Counted from the stretch's first letter, positions 45,311-56,189 are shown. The stretch is DNA of 64,000 nucleotides from Salipiger marinus (GCF_900100085.1 NZ_FNEJ01000006.1:62001-126000); one strand, 5' to 3'. The notes: generated by a model from the sequence alone, not told the origin. Numbers and translations: made by a program.

Positions 45311-45715
45311 ATGGCGCTGATCGCAAAAATCGACCCTCCGCTGGACGTTGACGCGGACGGGGTCGCGCAGATCCACGCGCGGCCCTACGGCGCGGCAGAT
45401 GCCATGACCGGAGAGGAGATCTTTGTCTGGACCTCCGAACGGTCCGGCGGGTACGGGCTGGCCGCGCGCGGCACGGTCCTCGAGGCCCGGATCGACAGCT
45501 TCGCCAACACGGCGGGCGACGGCACGCACAAGGAGCTTGTGCTGGCCGTCCGGATCACCCACGGCGCGCCGCTGCGCCCGCTGGATCTGGATCAGGTCGC
45601 CCCGCCTGCCGATGGCGATGCCGCAAGGCCCATCTACGCGCATGCACTCAACAAAATCACCTCGCTGGAGCCCGATGTTGCAGGCTTCGTGAGGTCGCAT
45701 TTCGAGGAAGAATGA
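45311..45715 (+). CDS. Conserved protein of unknown function between sucC and sucD
   Basis: 134 residues. The beta-rich stretch [24 protein letters not shown] looks like the conserved core of an EVE/PUA-like domain, which is a guess from pattern only. No signal or membrane segment. It lies 5 bp after sucC and 1 bp before sucD, so it is fully embedded in the operon and probably co-translated with the synthetase subunits. A role with succinyl-CoA synthetase is suggested by position only. Confidence 0.75.
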   Translation: MALIAKIDPPLDVDADGVAQIHARPYGAADAMTGEEIFVWTSERSGGYGLAARGTVLEARIDSFANTAGDGTHKELVLAVRITHGAPLRPLDLDQVAPPADGDAARPIYAHALNKITSLEPDVAGFVRSHFEEE

Positions 45716-45716
45716 A

Positions 45717-46601
45717 ATGGCAGTTCTCGTAAACGAACACACCAAGGTCATCTGTCAGGGCATCACCGGCTCGCAGGGGACTTTCCACTCCGAACAGGCC
45801 ATCGCCTATGGCACCAAGATGGTCGGCGGCGTGACCCCCGGCAAGGGCGGCACCGACCATCTGGGTCTGCCGGTCTTCAACTCGGTCCACGAGGCGAAGC
45901 ACGTGACCGAAGCCAATGCCTCGGTGATCTATGTGCCCCCGCCCTTCGCGGCCGATTCCATCCTCGAGGCGATCGACGCCGAGATGGAGCTGATCGTCTG
46001 CATCACCGAAGGCATTCCGGTGCTGGACATGATGAAGGTCAAGCGCGCGCTGCTGAACAGCAAGTCGCGGCTGATCGGGCCGAACTGCCCGGGCGTCATC
46101 ACCCCCGATGCCTGCAAGATCGGCATCATGCCCGGCCACATCCACCGTCGCGGCTCGGTCGGCGTCGTGTCCCGTTCGGGCACGCTGACCTACGAGGCGG
46201 TCAAGCAGACCACCGATCTGGGTCTGGGCCAGTCCTCTGCCGTGGGCATCGGCGGCGACCCCATCAAGGGCACCGAACATATCGACGTGCTCGACATGTT
46301 CCTTGATGATCCGGAAACTCAGGCCATCATCATGATCGGCGAAATCGGCGGCTCCGCCGAGGAAGAGGCTGCGGCCTTCATCGCCGAGCAGAAGAAAAAA
46401 GGCCGCTGGAAGCCGATCGCGGGCTTCATCGCGGGCCGCACCGCCCCTCCGGGACGCCGCATGGGCCATGCCGGTGCCATCGTCGCCGGTGGCAAGGGCG
46501 ACGCGGAATCGAAGATCGAGGCGATGAAATCCGCCGGAATCGTGGTGGCAGACAGCCCGGCAACGCTGGGTGAGGCTGTCATGAAGGCGATCAACGCCTA
46601 A
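45717..46601 (+). CDS. sucD: Succinyl-CoA synthetase, alpha subunit
   Basis: 294 residues. CoA-binding [17 protein letters not shown] near the start, [17 protein letters not shown], and the phospho-accepting histidine in [16 protein letters not shown] (near residue 250). Normal length and motifs. The sucC partner is upstream. Confidence 0.97.
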   Translation: MAVLVNEHTKVICQGITGSQGTFHSEQAIAYGTKMVGGVTPGKGGTDHLGLPVFNSVHEAKHVTEANASVIYVPPPFAADSILEAIDAEMELIVCITEGIPVLDMMKVKRALLNSKSRLIGPNCPGVITPDACKIGIMPGHIHRRGSVGVVSRSGTLTYEAVKQTTDLGLGQSSAVGIGGDPIKGTEHIDVLDMFLDDPETQAIIMIGEIGGSAEEEAAAFIAEQKKKGRWKPIAGFIAGRTAPPGRRMGHAGAIVAGGKGDAESKIEAMKSAGIVVADSPATLGEAVMKAINA

Positions 46602-46611
46602 GTTATGTCTG

Positions 46612-46633
46612 AGGGGCGGCTCCGGCCGCCCCT
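46612..46633 (+). other. Hairpin between sucD and sucA
   Basis: AGGGGCGGC and GCCGCCCCT form a perfect 9-bp stem with a TCCG tetraloop, 10 bases past the sucD stop. No T run follows. It may stabilise the 3' end of the sucCD part of the mRNA or set relative expression of sucCD and sucAB. Confidence 0.5.
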
Positions 46634-46721
46634 GAGCCCCTGTCCGAAGCCGCCCGGTCGGGCCCCGTTGCGGGGGGTCGCCCAGGCTGCTTCACCGATC
46701 GGTCGAAAAGGAATACGCGCA

Positions 46722-49691
46722 ATGACGGATCAAAGCTCAAACGACCAGTTTCACGCCCTCAGCTTCATGCAGGGCGCGAACGCGGAATATCTCGAACAGA
46801 TGTATGCCCGCTACGCCACCGACCCCAAGGCGGTGGACGAGGCCTGGGCCGAGTTCTTCCGCGCGCTTGGCGATGACGAGACCAGCGTGAAGAAAGAGGC
46901 GCAGGGCGCCTCGTGGCAGCGCGCCGACTGGCCGCCGGTGCCCAATGACGACCTGACCGCCGCGCTGACCGGCGAATGGCCGATGGCCGCCCCCGCCGAA
47001 GCCAAGGGCGCGGGCCGCAAGATTGCCGAGAAGGCCGCCGAAAAGGGCGTCAACCTGAGCGACGATCAGGTGAAGCGCGCCGTGCTGGATTCGATCCGCG
47101 CGCTGATGATCATCCGCGCCTACCGCATCCGCGGCCATTTCGCCGCCGATCTGGATCCGCTGGGCCTGCATGGCCGCGACCCGCATCCCGAGCTTGACCC
47201 CAAGGCCTATGGCTTTGCCGAGGCCGACATGGACCGGCCCATCTTCATCGACAACGTGCTGGGGCTGCAGGTGGCCTCCATGCGCGAGATCATGGGGGTG
47301 CTGAAGCGGACCTATTGCGGCACCTTCGCGCTGCAATACATGCATATTTCCGATCCCGAACAGTCGGCATGGCTGAAGGAGCGGATCGAGGGCTACGGCA
47401 AGGAAGTCAAGTTCACCGGCGAGGGCCGCAAGGCGATCCTCAACAAGATGGTGGAGGCCGAAGGCTTCGAAAAGTTCCTGCATGTCAAATACATGGGGAC
47501 CAAGCGCTTTGGTCTTGATGGCGGCGAAAGCCTGATCCCGGCGATGGAGCAGATCATCAAGCGCGGCGGCGCGCTGGGGATCAAGGAAGTGATCTTCGGC
47601 ATGCCGCACCGGGGCCGTCTGTCGGTGCTGGCCAACGTGCTGCAGAAACCCTACCGCGCGATCTTCAACGAATTTCAGGGCGGCAGCTTCAAGCCCGAGG
47701 ACGTGGACGGATCGGGCGACGTGAAATACCATCTCGGCGCCTCTTCGGACCGCGAGTTCGACGGCAACAAGGTGCACCTGTCGCTGACCGCCAACCCCTC
47801 TCACCTCGAGGCGGTGAACCCGGTCGTGCTGGGCAAGGTCCGCGCCAAGCAGGACCAGCTGGGCGATGGCGACCGCAAGCAGGTGCTGCCCGTGCTGCTG
47901 CATGGTGACGCGGCCTTTGCGGGTCAGGGCGTTGTCGCGGAATGTTTCGCGCTCTCGGGCCTGCGCGGGCACCGCACCGGCGGCACCATCCATATCGTGG
48001 TGAACAACCAGATCGGCTTTACCACGGCGCCGCATTTCTCGCGCTCCTCGCCCTACCCCACCGACAACGCGCTGGTGGTCGAGGCGCCGATCTTCCACGT
48101 CAATGGCGACGATCCCGAGGCGGTGGTGCATGCCGCCAAGGTCGCGATCGAGTTCCGCCAGAAATTCGGCAAGGACGTGGTCATCGACATGTTCTGCTAC
48201 CGTCGCTTCGGTCACAACGAAGGCGACGAGCCCATGTTCACCAACCCGATCATGTACAAGCAGATCAAGGGTCACAAGACCACGCTGACGCTCTACACCG
48301 AACGGCTGGTCAAGGACGGTCTTATCCCCGAGGGCGAGATCGAGGACATGAAGGCCGCGTTTCAGGCCAAGCTCAACGAGGAATTCGAGGCGGGCAAGAC
48401 CTACAAGCCCAACAAGGCCGACTGGCTGGACGGGCGCTGGTCGCATCTGGATGCCCAGAAGGAAGGCAATTACCAGCGCGGCGAGACCGCCATCAAGGAA
48501 GAGACCCTTGCAGAGATCGGCAAGGGCCTGACCACGGTGCCGGAGGGCTTCCCGCTCCACAAGACGGTGGGCCGCTTCCTTGAAGCGCGGGCGCAGATGT
48601 TCGAAAGCGGGCACGGCTTCGACTGGGCCACGGCAGAGGCCATGGCCTTTGGCGCGCTGCTCACCGAAGGCTATCCGGTGCGTCTGGCCGGTCAGGACAG
48701 CACGCGCGGCACCTTCTCGCAGCGTCATTCCGGCCTGATCAATCAGGACACCGAAGAGCGGTACTACCCGCTCAACCACATCCGCGAGGGTCAGGCCCGC
48801 TACGAGGTGATCGACAGCGCGCTGTCCGAATACGCGGTGGCCGGGTTCGAATACGGCTATTCGCTGGCGGAACCCAACGCGCTGACCCTGTGGGAAGCAC
48901 AGTTCGGCGATTTCGCCAACGGCGCGCAGATCATGTTCGACCAGTTCATCAGCTCGGGCGAATCCAAGTGGCTGCGCATGTCCGGCCTCGTCTGCCTGCT
49001 GCCGCATGGCTACGAGGGTCAGGGGCCGGAGCACAGCTCGGCGCGTCTGGAACGCTTCCTGCAGATGTGCGGGCAGGACAACTGGATCGTCGCGAACGTC
49101 TCGACCCCGGCGAACTACTTCCACATCCTGCGCCGCCAGCTGCACCGCAGCTACCGCAAGCCGCTGATCCTGATGACGCCGAAATCCCTGCTGCGCCACA
49201 AGCTGGCCGTGTCGGATGCTGCCGATTTCTCCACCGGGTCGAGCTTCCACCGCGTGCTCTGGGACGATGCCGAAAAGGGCCATTCGGAAACCAAGCTGGT
49301 GGCGGATGACAAGATCCGCCGCGTGGTGATGTGCGCGGGCAAGGTCTATTACGACCTGCTGGAAGAACGCGACGCCCGTGGCATCGACGATGTCTATCTG
49401 CTGCGGATCGAACAGTTCTACCCCTTCCCCGCGCTGAGCCTCGTCAAGGAGCTGGAGCGGTTCAAGGGCGCGCAGATGATCTGGTGTCAGGAAGAGCCGA
49501 AGAACCAGGGCGCCTGGACCTTCATCGAGCCGAATATCGAATGGGTGCTGGGCCGCATCGACGCGACCCACAAGCGGCCTGTCTATGTGGGCCGCGCCAC
49601 CTCGGCCTCGCCCGCGACGGGTCTGGCCAGCCAGCACAAAGCACAGCAAGAGGCGCTCGTGAACGAGGCGCTGACGATCGAAGGGAACTGA
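46722..49691 (+). CDS. sucA: 2-oxoglutarate dehydrogenase E1 component
   Basis: 989 residues from ATG 46722 ([20 protein letters not shown]), with AAAAGGAAT upstream; the open frame upstream is not used. Thiamine-dependent decarboxylase of the 2-oxoglutarate dehydrogenase complex. [31 protein letters not shown] (thiamine-Mg motif region), [17 protein letters not shown] and [20 protein letters not shown] are diagnostic. Followed by sucB after 4 bp. Confidence 0.97.
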   Translation: MTDQSSNDQFHALSFMQGANAEYLEQMYARYATDPKAVDEAWAEFFRALGDDETSVKKEAQGASWQRADWPPVPNDDLTAALTGEWPMAAPAEAKGAGRKIAEKAAEKGVNLSDDQVKRAVLDSIRALMIIRAYRIRGHFAADLDPLGLHGRDPHPELDPKAYGFAEADMDRPIFIDNVLGLQVASMREIMGVLKRTYCGTFALQYMHISDPEQSAWLKERIEGYGKEVKFTGEGRKAILNKMVEAEGFEKFLHVKYMGTKRFGLDGGESLIPAMEQIIKRGGALGIKEVIFGMPHRGRLSVLANVLQKPYRAIFNEFQGGSFKPEDVDGSGDVKYHLGASSDREFDGNKVHLSLTANPSHLEAVNPVVLGKVRAKQDQLGDGDRKQVLPVLLHGDAAFAGQGVVAECFALSGLRGHRTGGTIHIVVNNQIGFTTAPHFSRSSPYPTDNALVVEAPIFHVNGDDPEAVVHAAKVAIEFRQKFGKDVVIDMFCYRRFGHNEGDEPMFTNPIMYKQIKGHKTTLTLYTERLVKDGLIPEGEIEDMKAAFQAKLNEEFEAGKTYKPNKADWLDGRWSHLDAQKEGNYQRGETAIKEETLAEIGKGLTTVPEGFPLHKTVGRFLEARAQMFESGHGFDWATAEAMAFGALLTEGYPVRLAGQDSTRGTFSQRHSGLINQDTEERYYPLNHIREGQARYEVIDSALSEYAVAGFEYGYSLAEPNALTLWEAQFGDFANGAQIMFDQFISSGESKWLRMSGLVCLLPHGYEGQGPEHSSARLERFLQMCGQDNWIVANVSTPANYFHILRRQLHRSYRKPLILMTPKSLLRHKLAVSDAADFSTGSSFHRVLWDDAEKGHSETKLVADDKIRRVVMCAGKVYYDLLEERDARGIDDVYLLRIEQFYPFPALSLVKELERFKGAQMIWCQEEPKNQGAWTFIEPNIEWVLGRIDATHKRPVYVGRATSASPATGLASQHKAQQEALVNEALTIEGN

Positions 49692-49695
49692 AACG

Positions 49696-51237
49696 ATGAC
49701 GACCGAAGTGCGCGTCCCCACGCTGGGCGAATCCGTGACCGAGGCGACCGTGGCCACCTGGTTCAAGAAACCGGGTGACAGCGTCGCCGTCGACGAGATG
49801 CTCTGCGAGCTTGAAACCGACAAGGTCACCGTCGAAGTGCCCTCGCCGGTGTCCGGCAAGCTTGCGGACATCGTGGCGCAGGAAGGCGACACCGTCGGCG
49901 TCGATGCCCTGCTGGCCAATATCGCCCCCGCAGGCGAAGCCGGGTCCGAGACGGTCGAGGAACGGCCCTCCGCCAAGAAGGCCGATGACAAGGCCGCTGC
50001 CGCCGCCTCCGCCTCCGGCACCGAGGTCAAGGTGATGGTGCCCACGCTGGGTGAATCCGTCTCCGAAGCCACCGTCGCCACATGGTTCAAGAACGTGGGC
50101 GACAGCGTCGCGCAGGACGAGATGCTGTGCGAGCTGGAAACCGACAAGGTGTCGGTGGAAGTGCCCTCGCCCGCCGCAGGCGTGCTGGGCCAGATCCTTG
50201 CCGAAGAAGGCAGCACCGTGCAGGCCGGTGGCCAGCTGGCTGTGCTGACCTCGGGCGATGGCGCGGTGAAACCCGCCGCCGAAGTGCCGGGCGACACCCA
50301 GTATGACACGCCCCCCGCTGGCAATGCCGGGCCCAAGGGCGATATCGAGGATGCGCCCTCCGCCAAGAAGGCCATGGCAGAGGCCGGTCTGTCGCGCGAT
50401 CAGGTCAGCGGTTCGGGCCGGGATGGCCGGGTGATGAAATCGGACGTGTCCGCCGCCGTCTCCGCCGCCAAATCGGCGCCGGCCCCCGCAGCCGCCCCCG
50501 CCAGCGCGCAGCGCGCCCCCAGCCCCGCCGAGGATGCGGCGCGCGAAGAACGGGTGAAGATGACCCGCCTGCGCCAGACCATCGCCAAGCGGCTCAAGGA
50601 CGCGCAGAACACCGCCGCCATGCTCACCACCTATAACGAGGTGGACATGACCGAGGTGATGTCGCTGCGCAACACCTACAAGGACCAGTTCGAGAAGAAG
50701 CACGGCGTGCGTCTTGGCTTCATGTCCTTCTTCACCAAGGCCTGCGTGCATGCCCTGAAAGAAGTGCCCGAGGTCAATTCCGAAATCGACGGCACCGATG
50801 TGGTCTACAAGAACTTCGTCCACATGGGCATCGCCGCGGGCACCCCGCAGGGGCTCGTGGTGCCGGTGATCCGCGACGTCGACCAGAAGAGCTTCGCCGA
50901 GATCGAGAATGAGATCGGCGAAAAGGGCAAGCGCGCCCGCGACGGCAAGCTCAGCATGGCGGAAATGCAGGGCGGCACCTTCACCATCTCCAATGGCGGC
51001 GTCTATGGCTCGCTGATGTCCTCGCCCATCCTGAACCCCCCGCAGTCGGGCATCCTCGGCATGCACAAGATTCAGGACCGGCCCATGGTCATCAACGGCA
51101 AGATCGAGATCCGCCCGATGATGTATCTGGCGCTCAGCTACGATCACCGCGTCGTCGACGGCAAGGGCGCCGTGACCTTCCTCGTCCGCGTCAAGGACGC
51201 GCTCGAGGATCCGCGCCGCCTGCTGATGGATCTGTGA
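49696..51237 (+). CDS. sucB: 2-oxoglutarate dehydrogenase E2 (succinyltransferase) with two lipoyl domains
   Basis: 513 residues, longer than the usual 400-420 because two lipoyl domains are present in tandem: lysines at about Lys43 and Lys151, each in a CELETDKV motif. Alanine/proline-rich linkers separate them from an E3-binding domain ([27 protein letters not shown], about 217-245) and the catalytic domain with HRVVDGKGA (His484, Asp488). The two lipoyl domains are nearly the same in the core, so they arose by duplication. Completes the E1-E2 pair for the complex. Confidence 0.95.
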   Translation: MTTEVRVPTLGESVTEATVATWFKKPGDSVAVDEMLCELETDKVTVEVPSPVSGKLADIVAQEGDTVGVDALLANIAPAGEAGSETVEERPSAKKADDKAAAAASASGTEVKVMVPTLGESVSEATVATWFKNVGDSVAQDEMLCELETDKVSVEVPSPAAGVLGQILAEEGSTVQAGGQLAVLTSGDGAVKPAAEVPGDTQYDTPPAGNAGPKGDIEDAPSAKKAMAEAGLSRDQVSGSGRDGRVMKSDVSAAVSAAKSAPAPAAAPASAQRAPSPAEDAAREERVKMTRLRQTIAKRLKDAQNTAAMLTTYNEVDMTEVMSLRNTYKDQFEKKHGVRLGFMSFFTKACVHALKEVPEVNSEIDGTDVVYKNFVHMGIAAGTPQGLVVPVIRDVDQKSFAEIENEIGEKGKRARDGKLSMAEMQGGTFTISNGGVYGSLMSSPILNPPQSGILGMHKIQDRPMVINGKIEIRPMMYLALSYDHRVVDGKGAVTFLVRVKDALEDPRRLLMDL

Positions 51238-51250
51238 TCCGATGACCTTC

Positions 51251-51276
51251 GCGCCCCGCCCGATCCGGCGGGGCGC
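51251..51276 (+). other. Hairpin after sucB
   Basis: GCGCCCCGCC and GGCGGGGCGC make a perfect 10-bp stem with a 6-base loop, 13 bases past the sucB stop. No T run follows. It could partly terminate or stabilise the sucCDAB message before the small genes and lpd. Confidence 0.5.
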
Positions 51277-51303
51277 GCCCCCGACCGGCGAAAGGACAGC
51301 CCC

Positions 51304-51537
51304 ATGAGCCAGCAGCTTCTGCTTCGCTTTGACGCCTTCGACCAGACCCGGTTCGATGACGATGCCGAAACCCGTGCCGCTGCGGGCCTGACGCTCCTGC
51401 AGCTCTGGACCGCCGAGGGCGCCACCCGCTGGGCGCTGTTCTCGGTCAATGACGCCGCCAAGGCGCGGAACTGGCTGTCAGAGGCCGGCGCGCTTGGCCA
51501 TGGCCCTGCCGAGTCGCATTTCCTGAGGACGGCATGA
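51304..51537 (+). CDS. Small conserved protein in the suc-lpd gene group
   Basis: 77 residues with GAAAGGAC upstream. A hydrophilic, acidic helical protein (DAFDQTRFDDDAETRAAAGLTL then LQLWTAEGA) with no signal, membrane helix or known motif. It overlaps the next gene by 4 bp (ATGA). Function unknown; it travels with sucB and the MAPEG genes. Confidence 0.7.
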   Translation: MSQQLLLRFDAFDQTRFDDDAETRAAAGLTLLQLWTAEGATRWALFSVNDAAKARNWLSEAGALGHGPAESHFLRTA

Positions 51538-51926
51538 CCCCGGAACTGGCCGCCCTTGCCGCCAGTGTGCTGGTGCATCTGGCCGCCGTGATGTGGTCGC
51601 AGCAGGCGCTGAACGGCGATATCGGCAAAGACGGCAATGTTGGCACCCGTGAAAACCTCGAGGCGCGGATCTCGCCGCGCACCGCCCGCCTGCGCCGCGC
51701 GCTCGCCAACCATGTGGAAAACACCGGGCTTTTCATCATCGCCGTGGTGCTGGTGCAGATGACCGGCAGCAGCAGCTGGCTCACCGCCACCGCCGCTTGG
51801 GTCTATGTGGCCGCCCGCGCGCTCTATCTGCCCGCCTATGCCTTCGGCTGGGTGCCATGGCGGTCGCTCATCTTCACCGCAGGACTGCTCGCCACCCTCC
51901 TGATGATCGTCGCGAGCCTGATCTGA
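51534..51926 (+). CDS. MAPEG-family membrane protein, first of two
   Basis: 130 residues, four transmembrane helices. ENLEARISPRTARLRRALANHVENTGLF and YLPAYAFGWVPWRSL are MAPEG-type segments (family of microsomal glutathione transferases and eicosanoid enzymes). Bacterial members have mostly unknown substrates. A tandem homologue follows after 3 bp. Start overlaps the preceding small gene. Confidence 0.8.
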   Translation: MTPELAALAASVLVHLAAVMWSQQALNGDIGKDGNVGTRENLEARISPRTARLRRALANHVENTGLFIIAVVLVQMTGSSSWLTATAAWVYVAARALYLPAYAFGWVPWRSLIFTAGLLATLLMIVASLI

Positions 51927-51929
51927 GCC

Positions 51930-52319
51930 ATGACGCCCGAACTGACCGCCCTCACCCTCGCCGCCCTGCTTCAGGGCCTGCAGTTCCTGCTGTTCTCGAT
52001 CCTCGCCCAGCGTCAGGTCGGCCCGAAATACGCGGCCTCCCCCCGCGATCAGAAACGCGAGCTGACCGGCTATGCGGGCCGCGCGCAGCGGGCGCTGCAG
52101 AACCATTTCGAAGCGCTGATCCTGTTCGGCATCGCCGCCGGGGTGGTGACCTTCGCCGATCAGGGCAACGCGCTCACCGGGGCCTGCGCGCTGGTCTATC
52201 TGGGCGCCCGGGTGCTCTATGTGCCCGCCTATCTCTTCGGCTGGACGCCATGGCGCTCGCTGATCTGGGCCATGGGCTTTGCCGCCACCATGATCCTGCT
52301 GATCGCGGCGCTGACATGA
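51930..52319 (+). CDS. MAPEG-family membrane protein, second of two
   Basis: 129 residues, four transmembrane helices, with RAQRALQNHFEALILFGIAAG and YVPAYLFGWTPWRSLIW closely resembling the first copy. The pair arose by tandem duplication. Placement between sucB and lpd is a Rhodobacterales-type arrangement; any link to the dehydrogenase complex is unknown. Confidence 0.8.
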   Translation: MTPELTALTLAALLQGLQFLLFSILAQRQVGPKYAASPRDQKRELTGYAGRAQRALQNHFEALILFGIAAGVVTFADQGNALTGACALVYLGARVLYVPAYLFGWTPWRSLIWAMGFAATMILLIAALT

Positions 52320-52320
52320 C

Positions 52321-52383
52321 CCTTCTTCTGACCACAAATATCCCGGGGGGAGTCGCGTCAGCGACGGGGGGCAGCGCCCCCCT
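52321..52383. repeat. Extragenic palindromic repeat, subtype I, copy C
   Basis: CTTCTTCTGACC, AAATATCCCGGGGGG, an inner GTCGCGTCAGCGAC palindrome and a GGGGGGCAGCGCCCCCC hairpin. It starts 1 bp after the second MAPEG stop and ends 75 bp before lpd. Confidence 0.75.
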
Positions 52384-52458
52384 TTCCCCCGCCCCACACC
52401 GCGCGAGGCTGCGGCACCGCCCGCCCCACGCCCCCGTTTGACCCGATAGGAGACTCCC

Positions 52459-53853
52459 ATGGCACAATATGACGTCATCGTGATCGGCGCAGGCCCCGGC
52501 GGCTATGTCGCCGCCATCCGCTGCGCCCAGCTGGGCCTGAAAACCGCCTGCGTCGAAGGCCGCGACACGCTTGGCGGCACCTGCCTCAACGTGGGCTGCA
52601 TCCCTTCCAAGGCGCTGCTGCACGCCTCCCACCAGCTGCACGAGGCCGAGCACAACTTCGCCAAGATGGGCCTCAGCGCCGGCAAGGTGAAGGTCGACTG
52701 GAAACAGATGCTTTCCTACAAGGATGACGTGATCGGCCAGAACACCAAGGGCATCGAATTTCTGTTCAAGAAGAACAAGATCGACTGGATCAAGGGCTGG
52801 GGCACCATCCCCGAGGCGGGCCGCGTCAAGGTCGGCGACGAGACCCATGAGGCCAAGGCGATCATCATCGCGTCGGGCTCCGAACCCGCCCCGGTGCCCG
52901 GCGCCAAGGTCGAGGTGGACGAAAAGATCGTGGTCACCTCCACCGGCGCGCTGGACCTGGGCAAGATCCCGAAAAAGCTGGTGGTGATCGGCGCGGGCGT
53001 CATCGGGCTGGAAATGGGCTCGGTCTATGCCCGGCTTGGATCCGAGGTGCAGGTGATCGAATATCTCGACCACATCACCCCCGGCATGGATCCGGAAGTG
53101 CAGCGCGCCTTCCAGAAGCTGCTGCAGAAGCAGGGCATGGAGTTCACCCTCGGCGCCGCCGTGTCGGGTGTGGAGACCAAGGGCGGCAAGGCCACGGTCA
53201 CTTACAAGCTGCGCAAGGATGACAGCGACCACACGGTCGAGGCCGATGTGGTGCTCTGCGCCACGGGCCGCAAGCCGGTGACCAAGGGGCTGGGTCTTGA
53301 CGCGTTGGGGGTCAAGCTGACCTCGCGCGGGCAGATCGAGACGGATGCGCAGTGGCAGACCTCGGTCAAGGGCATCTATGCCATCGGCGACGCCATCGAG
53401 GGCCCGATGCTGGCCCACAAGGCCGAGGACGAGGGCATGGCCTGCGCCGAGGTGATCGCGGGCAAGCATGGCCACGTGAATTACGACGTGATCCCCAGCG
53501 TCATCTACACATGGCCCGAGGTTGCCGCCGTCGGCAAGACCGAGGCCCAGCTGAAGGAGGAAGGCCGCGCCTACAAGGTCGGCAAGTTCTCCTTCATGGG
53601 CAATGGCCGCGCCAAGGCGGTGTTTGCGGGCGACGGCTTCGTGAAGATCCTCGCCGACAAGGACACCGACCGGGTGCTGGGCTGCCACATCATCGGCCCG
53701 TCGGCAGGCGACCTGATCCACGAGATCTGCGTGGCGATGGAATTCGGCGCCTCCGCCGAGGATGTGGCGCTGACCTGCCACGCGCATCCCACCTTCTCGG
53801 AAGCGGTGCGCGAGGCGGCGCTGGCCTGCGGCGACGGCGCCATCCATTCCTGA
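52459..53853 (+). CDS. lpd: Dihydrolipoyl dehydrogenase (E3 of the 2-oxoglutarate dehydrogenase complex)
   Basis: 464 residues with TAGGAGAC upstream. FAD motif [19 protein letters not shown], redox cysteines Cys42 and Cys47 in TCLNVGC, NAD motif [13 protein letters not shown], and the C-terminal HAHPTFSEA with catalytic His-Glu dyad. Reoxidises lipoyl groups on SucB with NAD. Position after sucAB marks it as the complex's E3; the flavoprotein at 4246 is a paralogue. A perfect terminator follows. Confidence 0.96.
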   Translation: MAQYDVIVIGAGPGGYVAAIRCAQLGLKTACVEGRDTLGGTCLNVGCIPSKALLHASHQLHEAEHNFAKMGLSAGKVKVDWKQMLSYKDDVIGQNTKGIEFLFKKNKIDWIKGWGTIPEAGRVKVGDETHEAKAIIIASGSEPAPVPGAKVEVDEKIVVTSTGALDLGKIPKKLVVIGAGVIGLEMGSVYARLGSEVQVIEYLDHITPGMDPEVQRAFQKLLQKQGMEFTLGAAVSGVETKGGKATVTYKLRKDDSDHTVEADVVLCATGRKPVTKGLGLDALGVKLTSRGQIETDAQWQTSVKGIYAIGDAIEGPMLAHKAEDEGMACAEVIAGKHGHVNYDVIPSVIYTWPEVAAVGKTEAQLKEEGRAYKVGKFSFMGNGRAKAVFAGDGFVKILADKDTDRVLGCHIIGPSAGDLIHEICVAMEFGASAEDVALTCHAHPTFSEAVREAALACGDGAIHS

Positions 53854-53873
53854 TCCCGCCCGCGGACAGACAA

Positions 53874-53907
53874 ACGGCCCCCTCTTCGCGGAGGGGGCCG
53901 TATTTAT
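53874..53907 (+). terminator. Rho-independent terminator of the suc-lpd operon
   Basis: ACGGCCCCCTC pairs perfectly with GAGGGGGCCGT (11 bp, 6-base loop) and is followed by ATTTAT, 20 bases after the lpd stop. Confidence 0.75.
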
Positions 53908-53960
53908 GTGGCGCAGGGCCTGTCGCCGAAAATTTTCCTGCGAAAAATTTTCTGGCGCCC

Positions 53961-54563
53961 TTACCAGAGCGTGGCTCTGGCCCGGGCGGGGTAGTCCCGG
54001 TCCCACGCCCCGGCCTCGATCCCGCCGCGGGTCATTTCCGCAAGGATCTCGCCAAGGCTCGGCACCAGCGCGCCATCGTCGCGGCCCCAGAGCCCCGAGC
54101 GCAGCAGCGCCTTGGGGCATTGGGCATAGACCTCGGCGATCTCGATCACGATCACCGTGGCAGGCTCGCGCCCGTCCCGGGTGAAGCGCGCGCGCAGGTC
54201 TGCGTCATCGGTCAGCCATGCCCGGCCGTTCACCCGCACCACGGCATTGTCCCCCGGCACCATGAACATCAGCGCGATGCGCCCGTCGCGCAGGATGTTA
54301 CGCAGGCTGTCGAGCCGGTTGTTGCCGCGCCAGTCGGGCAGCGCCAGCGTGCCCGCGTCCAGTTCCAGCACCACCGGGCCATCATCGCCGCGCGGGCTGG
54401 CATCCATGCCTTCGGGGCCGCAGGTGGCCATGACGCAGAACCGCGACGCGGCGATCCAGCGCCGGTAGGCGGGTGTCAGCCGTCCCGCGACCTTGTCGAG
54501 CGCCGCACCGGAAGCCTGCCCGTAAAGCGCCTCCAGCTCGGGCAGCGTGTCAATCCTGCGCAT
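53961..54563 (-). CDS. Pyridoxamine-5'-phosphate oxidase-family FMN-binding protein
   Basis: 200 residues from ATG 54563 (MRRIDTLPEL). Split-barrel flavin-binding fold with FCVMATCGPEGMDASPRGD, LALPDWRGNNRLDSLRNIL and GRIALMFMVPGDN, typical of the roughly 200-residue 'probable FMN-dependent' PPOX class rather than true PdxH. No substrate known. It overlaps the end of plsC by 14 bp on the same strand, so it is the last gene of the ftsE-ftsX-plsC group. Confidence 0.8.
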   Translation of the reverse strand: MRRIDTLPELEALYGQASGAALDKVAGRLTPAYRRWIAASRFCVMATCGPEGMDASPRGDDGPVVLELDAGTLALPDWRGNNRLDSLRNILRDGRIALMFMVPGDNAVVRVNGRAWLTDDADLRARFTRDGREPATVIVIEIAEVYAQCPKALLRSGLWGRDDGALVPSLGEILAEMTRGGIEAGAWDRDYPARARATLW

Positions 54564-55284
54564 AAAATCCCGCCTCTGCCATGAGCCGGTCCGAAGCCGG
54601 CTCGATCTCCTGTTCGAGCCGCGACAGGAATTCGCTCTTGCTGAGCCCGGGCGCGAGCGGCGGCAGGAATTCCACCACCGCCAGCCCCGGCTTGCGCAGG
54701 ATGCCCCGGCGCGGCCAGAACAGCCCAACATTGGTGGCCGCAGGCACGCAGGTCTGCCCGGTCTGGCCATAAAGCAGCGCGGCCCCGACGCGATAGGGCA
54801 GCTTGACTCCCGGCGCGACCCGCGTGCCCTGCGGATAGATGATCAGCTGGCCGGGCCGCACCAGCCCCTTTTTCACCTGCGTCAGCATCTGGCCGATGGC
54901 GGCGCCGCGCTTGCTGCGGTCCACCGCCACGCAGCCGATGCGCATGGCATATTGCCCCAGCACCGGCGTCCAGAGCAGTTCGCGTTTCATGATGAACTTG
55001 GCCGCTGGCACCGCCGAGAAGATCATGATGATGTCGAAAAAGCTCTGATGCTTGGCGGCAATGATGACCTCGCCCTTGGGGGGCGTGCCGCGCACCTCGC
55101 TGCGCAGGCCGACCATCCATGACGCCGACCAGCGCACCCAGCGGCACCAGCTGATGCAGGCAAAGCGGGCGCCCCGGCGCGAGACCAGCGCCCATGGGAA
55201 ACAGCCAAGGCCGATCACGGCCATCATCAGATACATCTGGACGATGAACAGCACCGACCGGACCCATTGCAGCGCATCGCGCAT
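54550..55284 (-). CDS. plsC: 1-acyl-sn-glycerol-3-phosphate acyltransferase
   Basis: 244 residues. Acylates lysophosphatidic acid in phospholipid synthesis. The HX4D motif is HQSFFD (His79, Asp84) and the second motif IIYPQGTRVAPG; an N-terminal hydrophobic segment anchors it to the inner membrane. Its start abuts the ftsX stop within 1 base, so membrane lipid and division genes are linked. Confidence 0.92.
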   Translation of the reverse strand: MRDALQWVRSVLFIVQMYLMMAVIGLGCFPWALVSRRGARFACISWCRWVRWSASWMVGLRSEVRGTPPKGEVIIAAKHQSFFDIIMIFSAVPAAKFIMKRELLWTPVLGQYAMRIGCVAVDRSKRGAAIGQMLTQVKKGLVRPGQLIIYPQGTRVAPGVKLPYRVGAALLYGQTGQTCVPAATNVGLFWPRRGILRKPGLAVVEFLPPLAPGLSKSEFLSRLEQEIEPASDRLMAEAGFYAQD

Positions 55285-56189
55285 CAGCTCAGACCTCCTA
55301 GAACACGGCGTGCCGCCGCCGCCGTGGCGGCAAAGGCCACCGCCGCCGCAAGCGGCGGCACCAGCAGCGGGAAGATCCAGTGCCAGCCGACAAAGGTCAG
55401 CCCGGTCAGGAACCCCGCCGTGGATCCGGCGCCGGGCATCAGCAGCACCGCCACCACCCCCAGCGCCACCCCTGCCGCAGCCCCCGTCAGCGCGCGCAGG
55501 GTGAAGCGGCGCACGAAGGCGCGGGCGATATAGGCATCGGTGGCGCCCACCAGCCGCAGCACGGCGATCACCTGCGCATTGGCGGCCAGCGCCGCATTGG
55601 CGGCCAGCGTCACCATCGCGCCCACCGTGCCTGCGATCAGCAGGATCGACACCCAGCCCAGCAGGCGCAGCCCGCTTGCCGCCGCCACCAGCGGACGGCG
55701 CCAGCGGGTATGGTCATCCAGCACCGCCCCCGGCACCTCGGCCTGCAGGCGCAGCCGCAGCCCCGCCGCGTCATAGCCTGTCGCATCCTCGACGATCTCG
55801 ATCAGCTGCGGCACCGGCAGATTGGCCAGCGGCAGATCCGGGCCGAACCACGGCTCCAGCAGCGCCTGCTGTTCCGCCTCGGTCAGGGCGCGGGCGCGGG
55901 CGACACCGGGCGTCTGCTCCAGCAGGCGCAGGGCGGCGGCGGTCTGCGCCGCCTGCTCGCCCGAGGGCGCCGAGATGCGCAGCGTCGAGGAGCGCGCCAG
56001 CTCGTCGCCCCAGCTGCTGGCCAGCCGTCCCGCCGCCAGCGACAGCGCCAGCGCAAAGACCGCCAGAAAACACATGGCGGCAGAGGCGAACAGCGTCAGC
56101 CGCGCGGTGAAGCCGGTGGGGGGCACCACCCGGTCCGCCGCCGCATCCCCGCGCGCCAGCGCCCGCAGCGATCCAAGGGACACCCTCAC
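55284..56189 (-). CDS. ftsX: Cell division protein FtsX
   Basis: 301 residues with GTG start 56189 that overlaps the ftsE stop (GTGA). Four transmembrane helices: one near residue 40, a periplasmic domain (about 60-165) and three C-terminal helices in a FtsX/MacB-like arrangement. It works with FtsE to activate cell-wall hydrolases at the septum. An alanine-rich, divergent sequence, as usual for alphaproteobacterial FtsX. Confidence 0.88.
   Translation of the reverse strand: MRVSLGSLRALARGDAAADRVVPPTGFTARLTLFASAAMCFLAVFALALSLAAGRLASSWGDELARSSTLRISAPSGEQAAQTAAALRLLEQTPGVARARALTEAEQQALLEPWFGPDLPLANLPVPQLIEIVEDATGYDAAGLRLRLQAEVPGAVLDDHTRWRRPLVAAASGLRLLGWVSILLIAGTVGAMVTLAANAALAANAQVIAVLRLVGATDAYIARAFVRRFTLRALTGAAAGVALGVVAVLLMPGAGSTAGFLTGLTFVGWHWIFPLLVPPLAAAVAFAATAAAARRVLGGLS

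Noticed and set aside
46737-50375. 1212-codon minus-strand frame opposite sucA and sucB
   Set aside because: Shadow of two well-identified genes; internal repeats simply mirror the two lipoyl domains.
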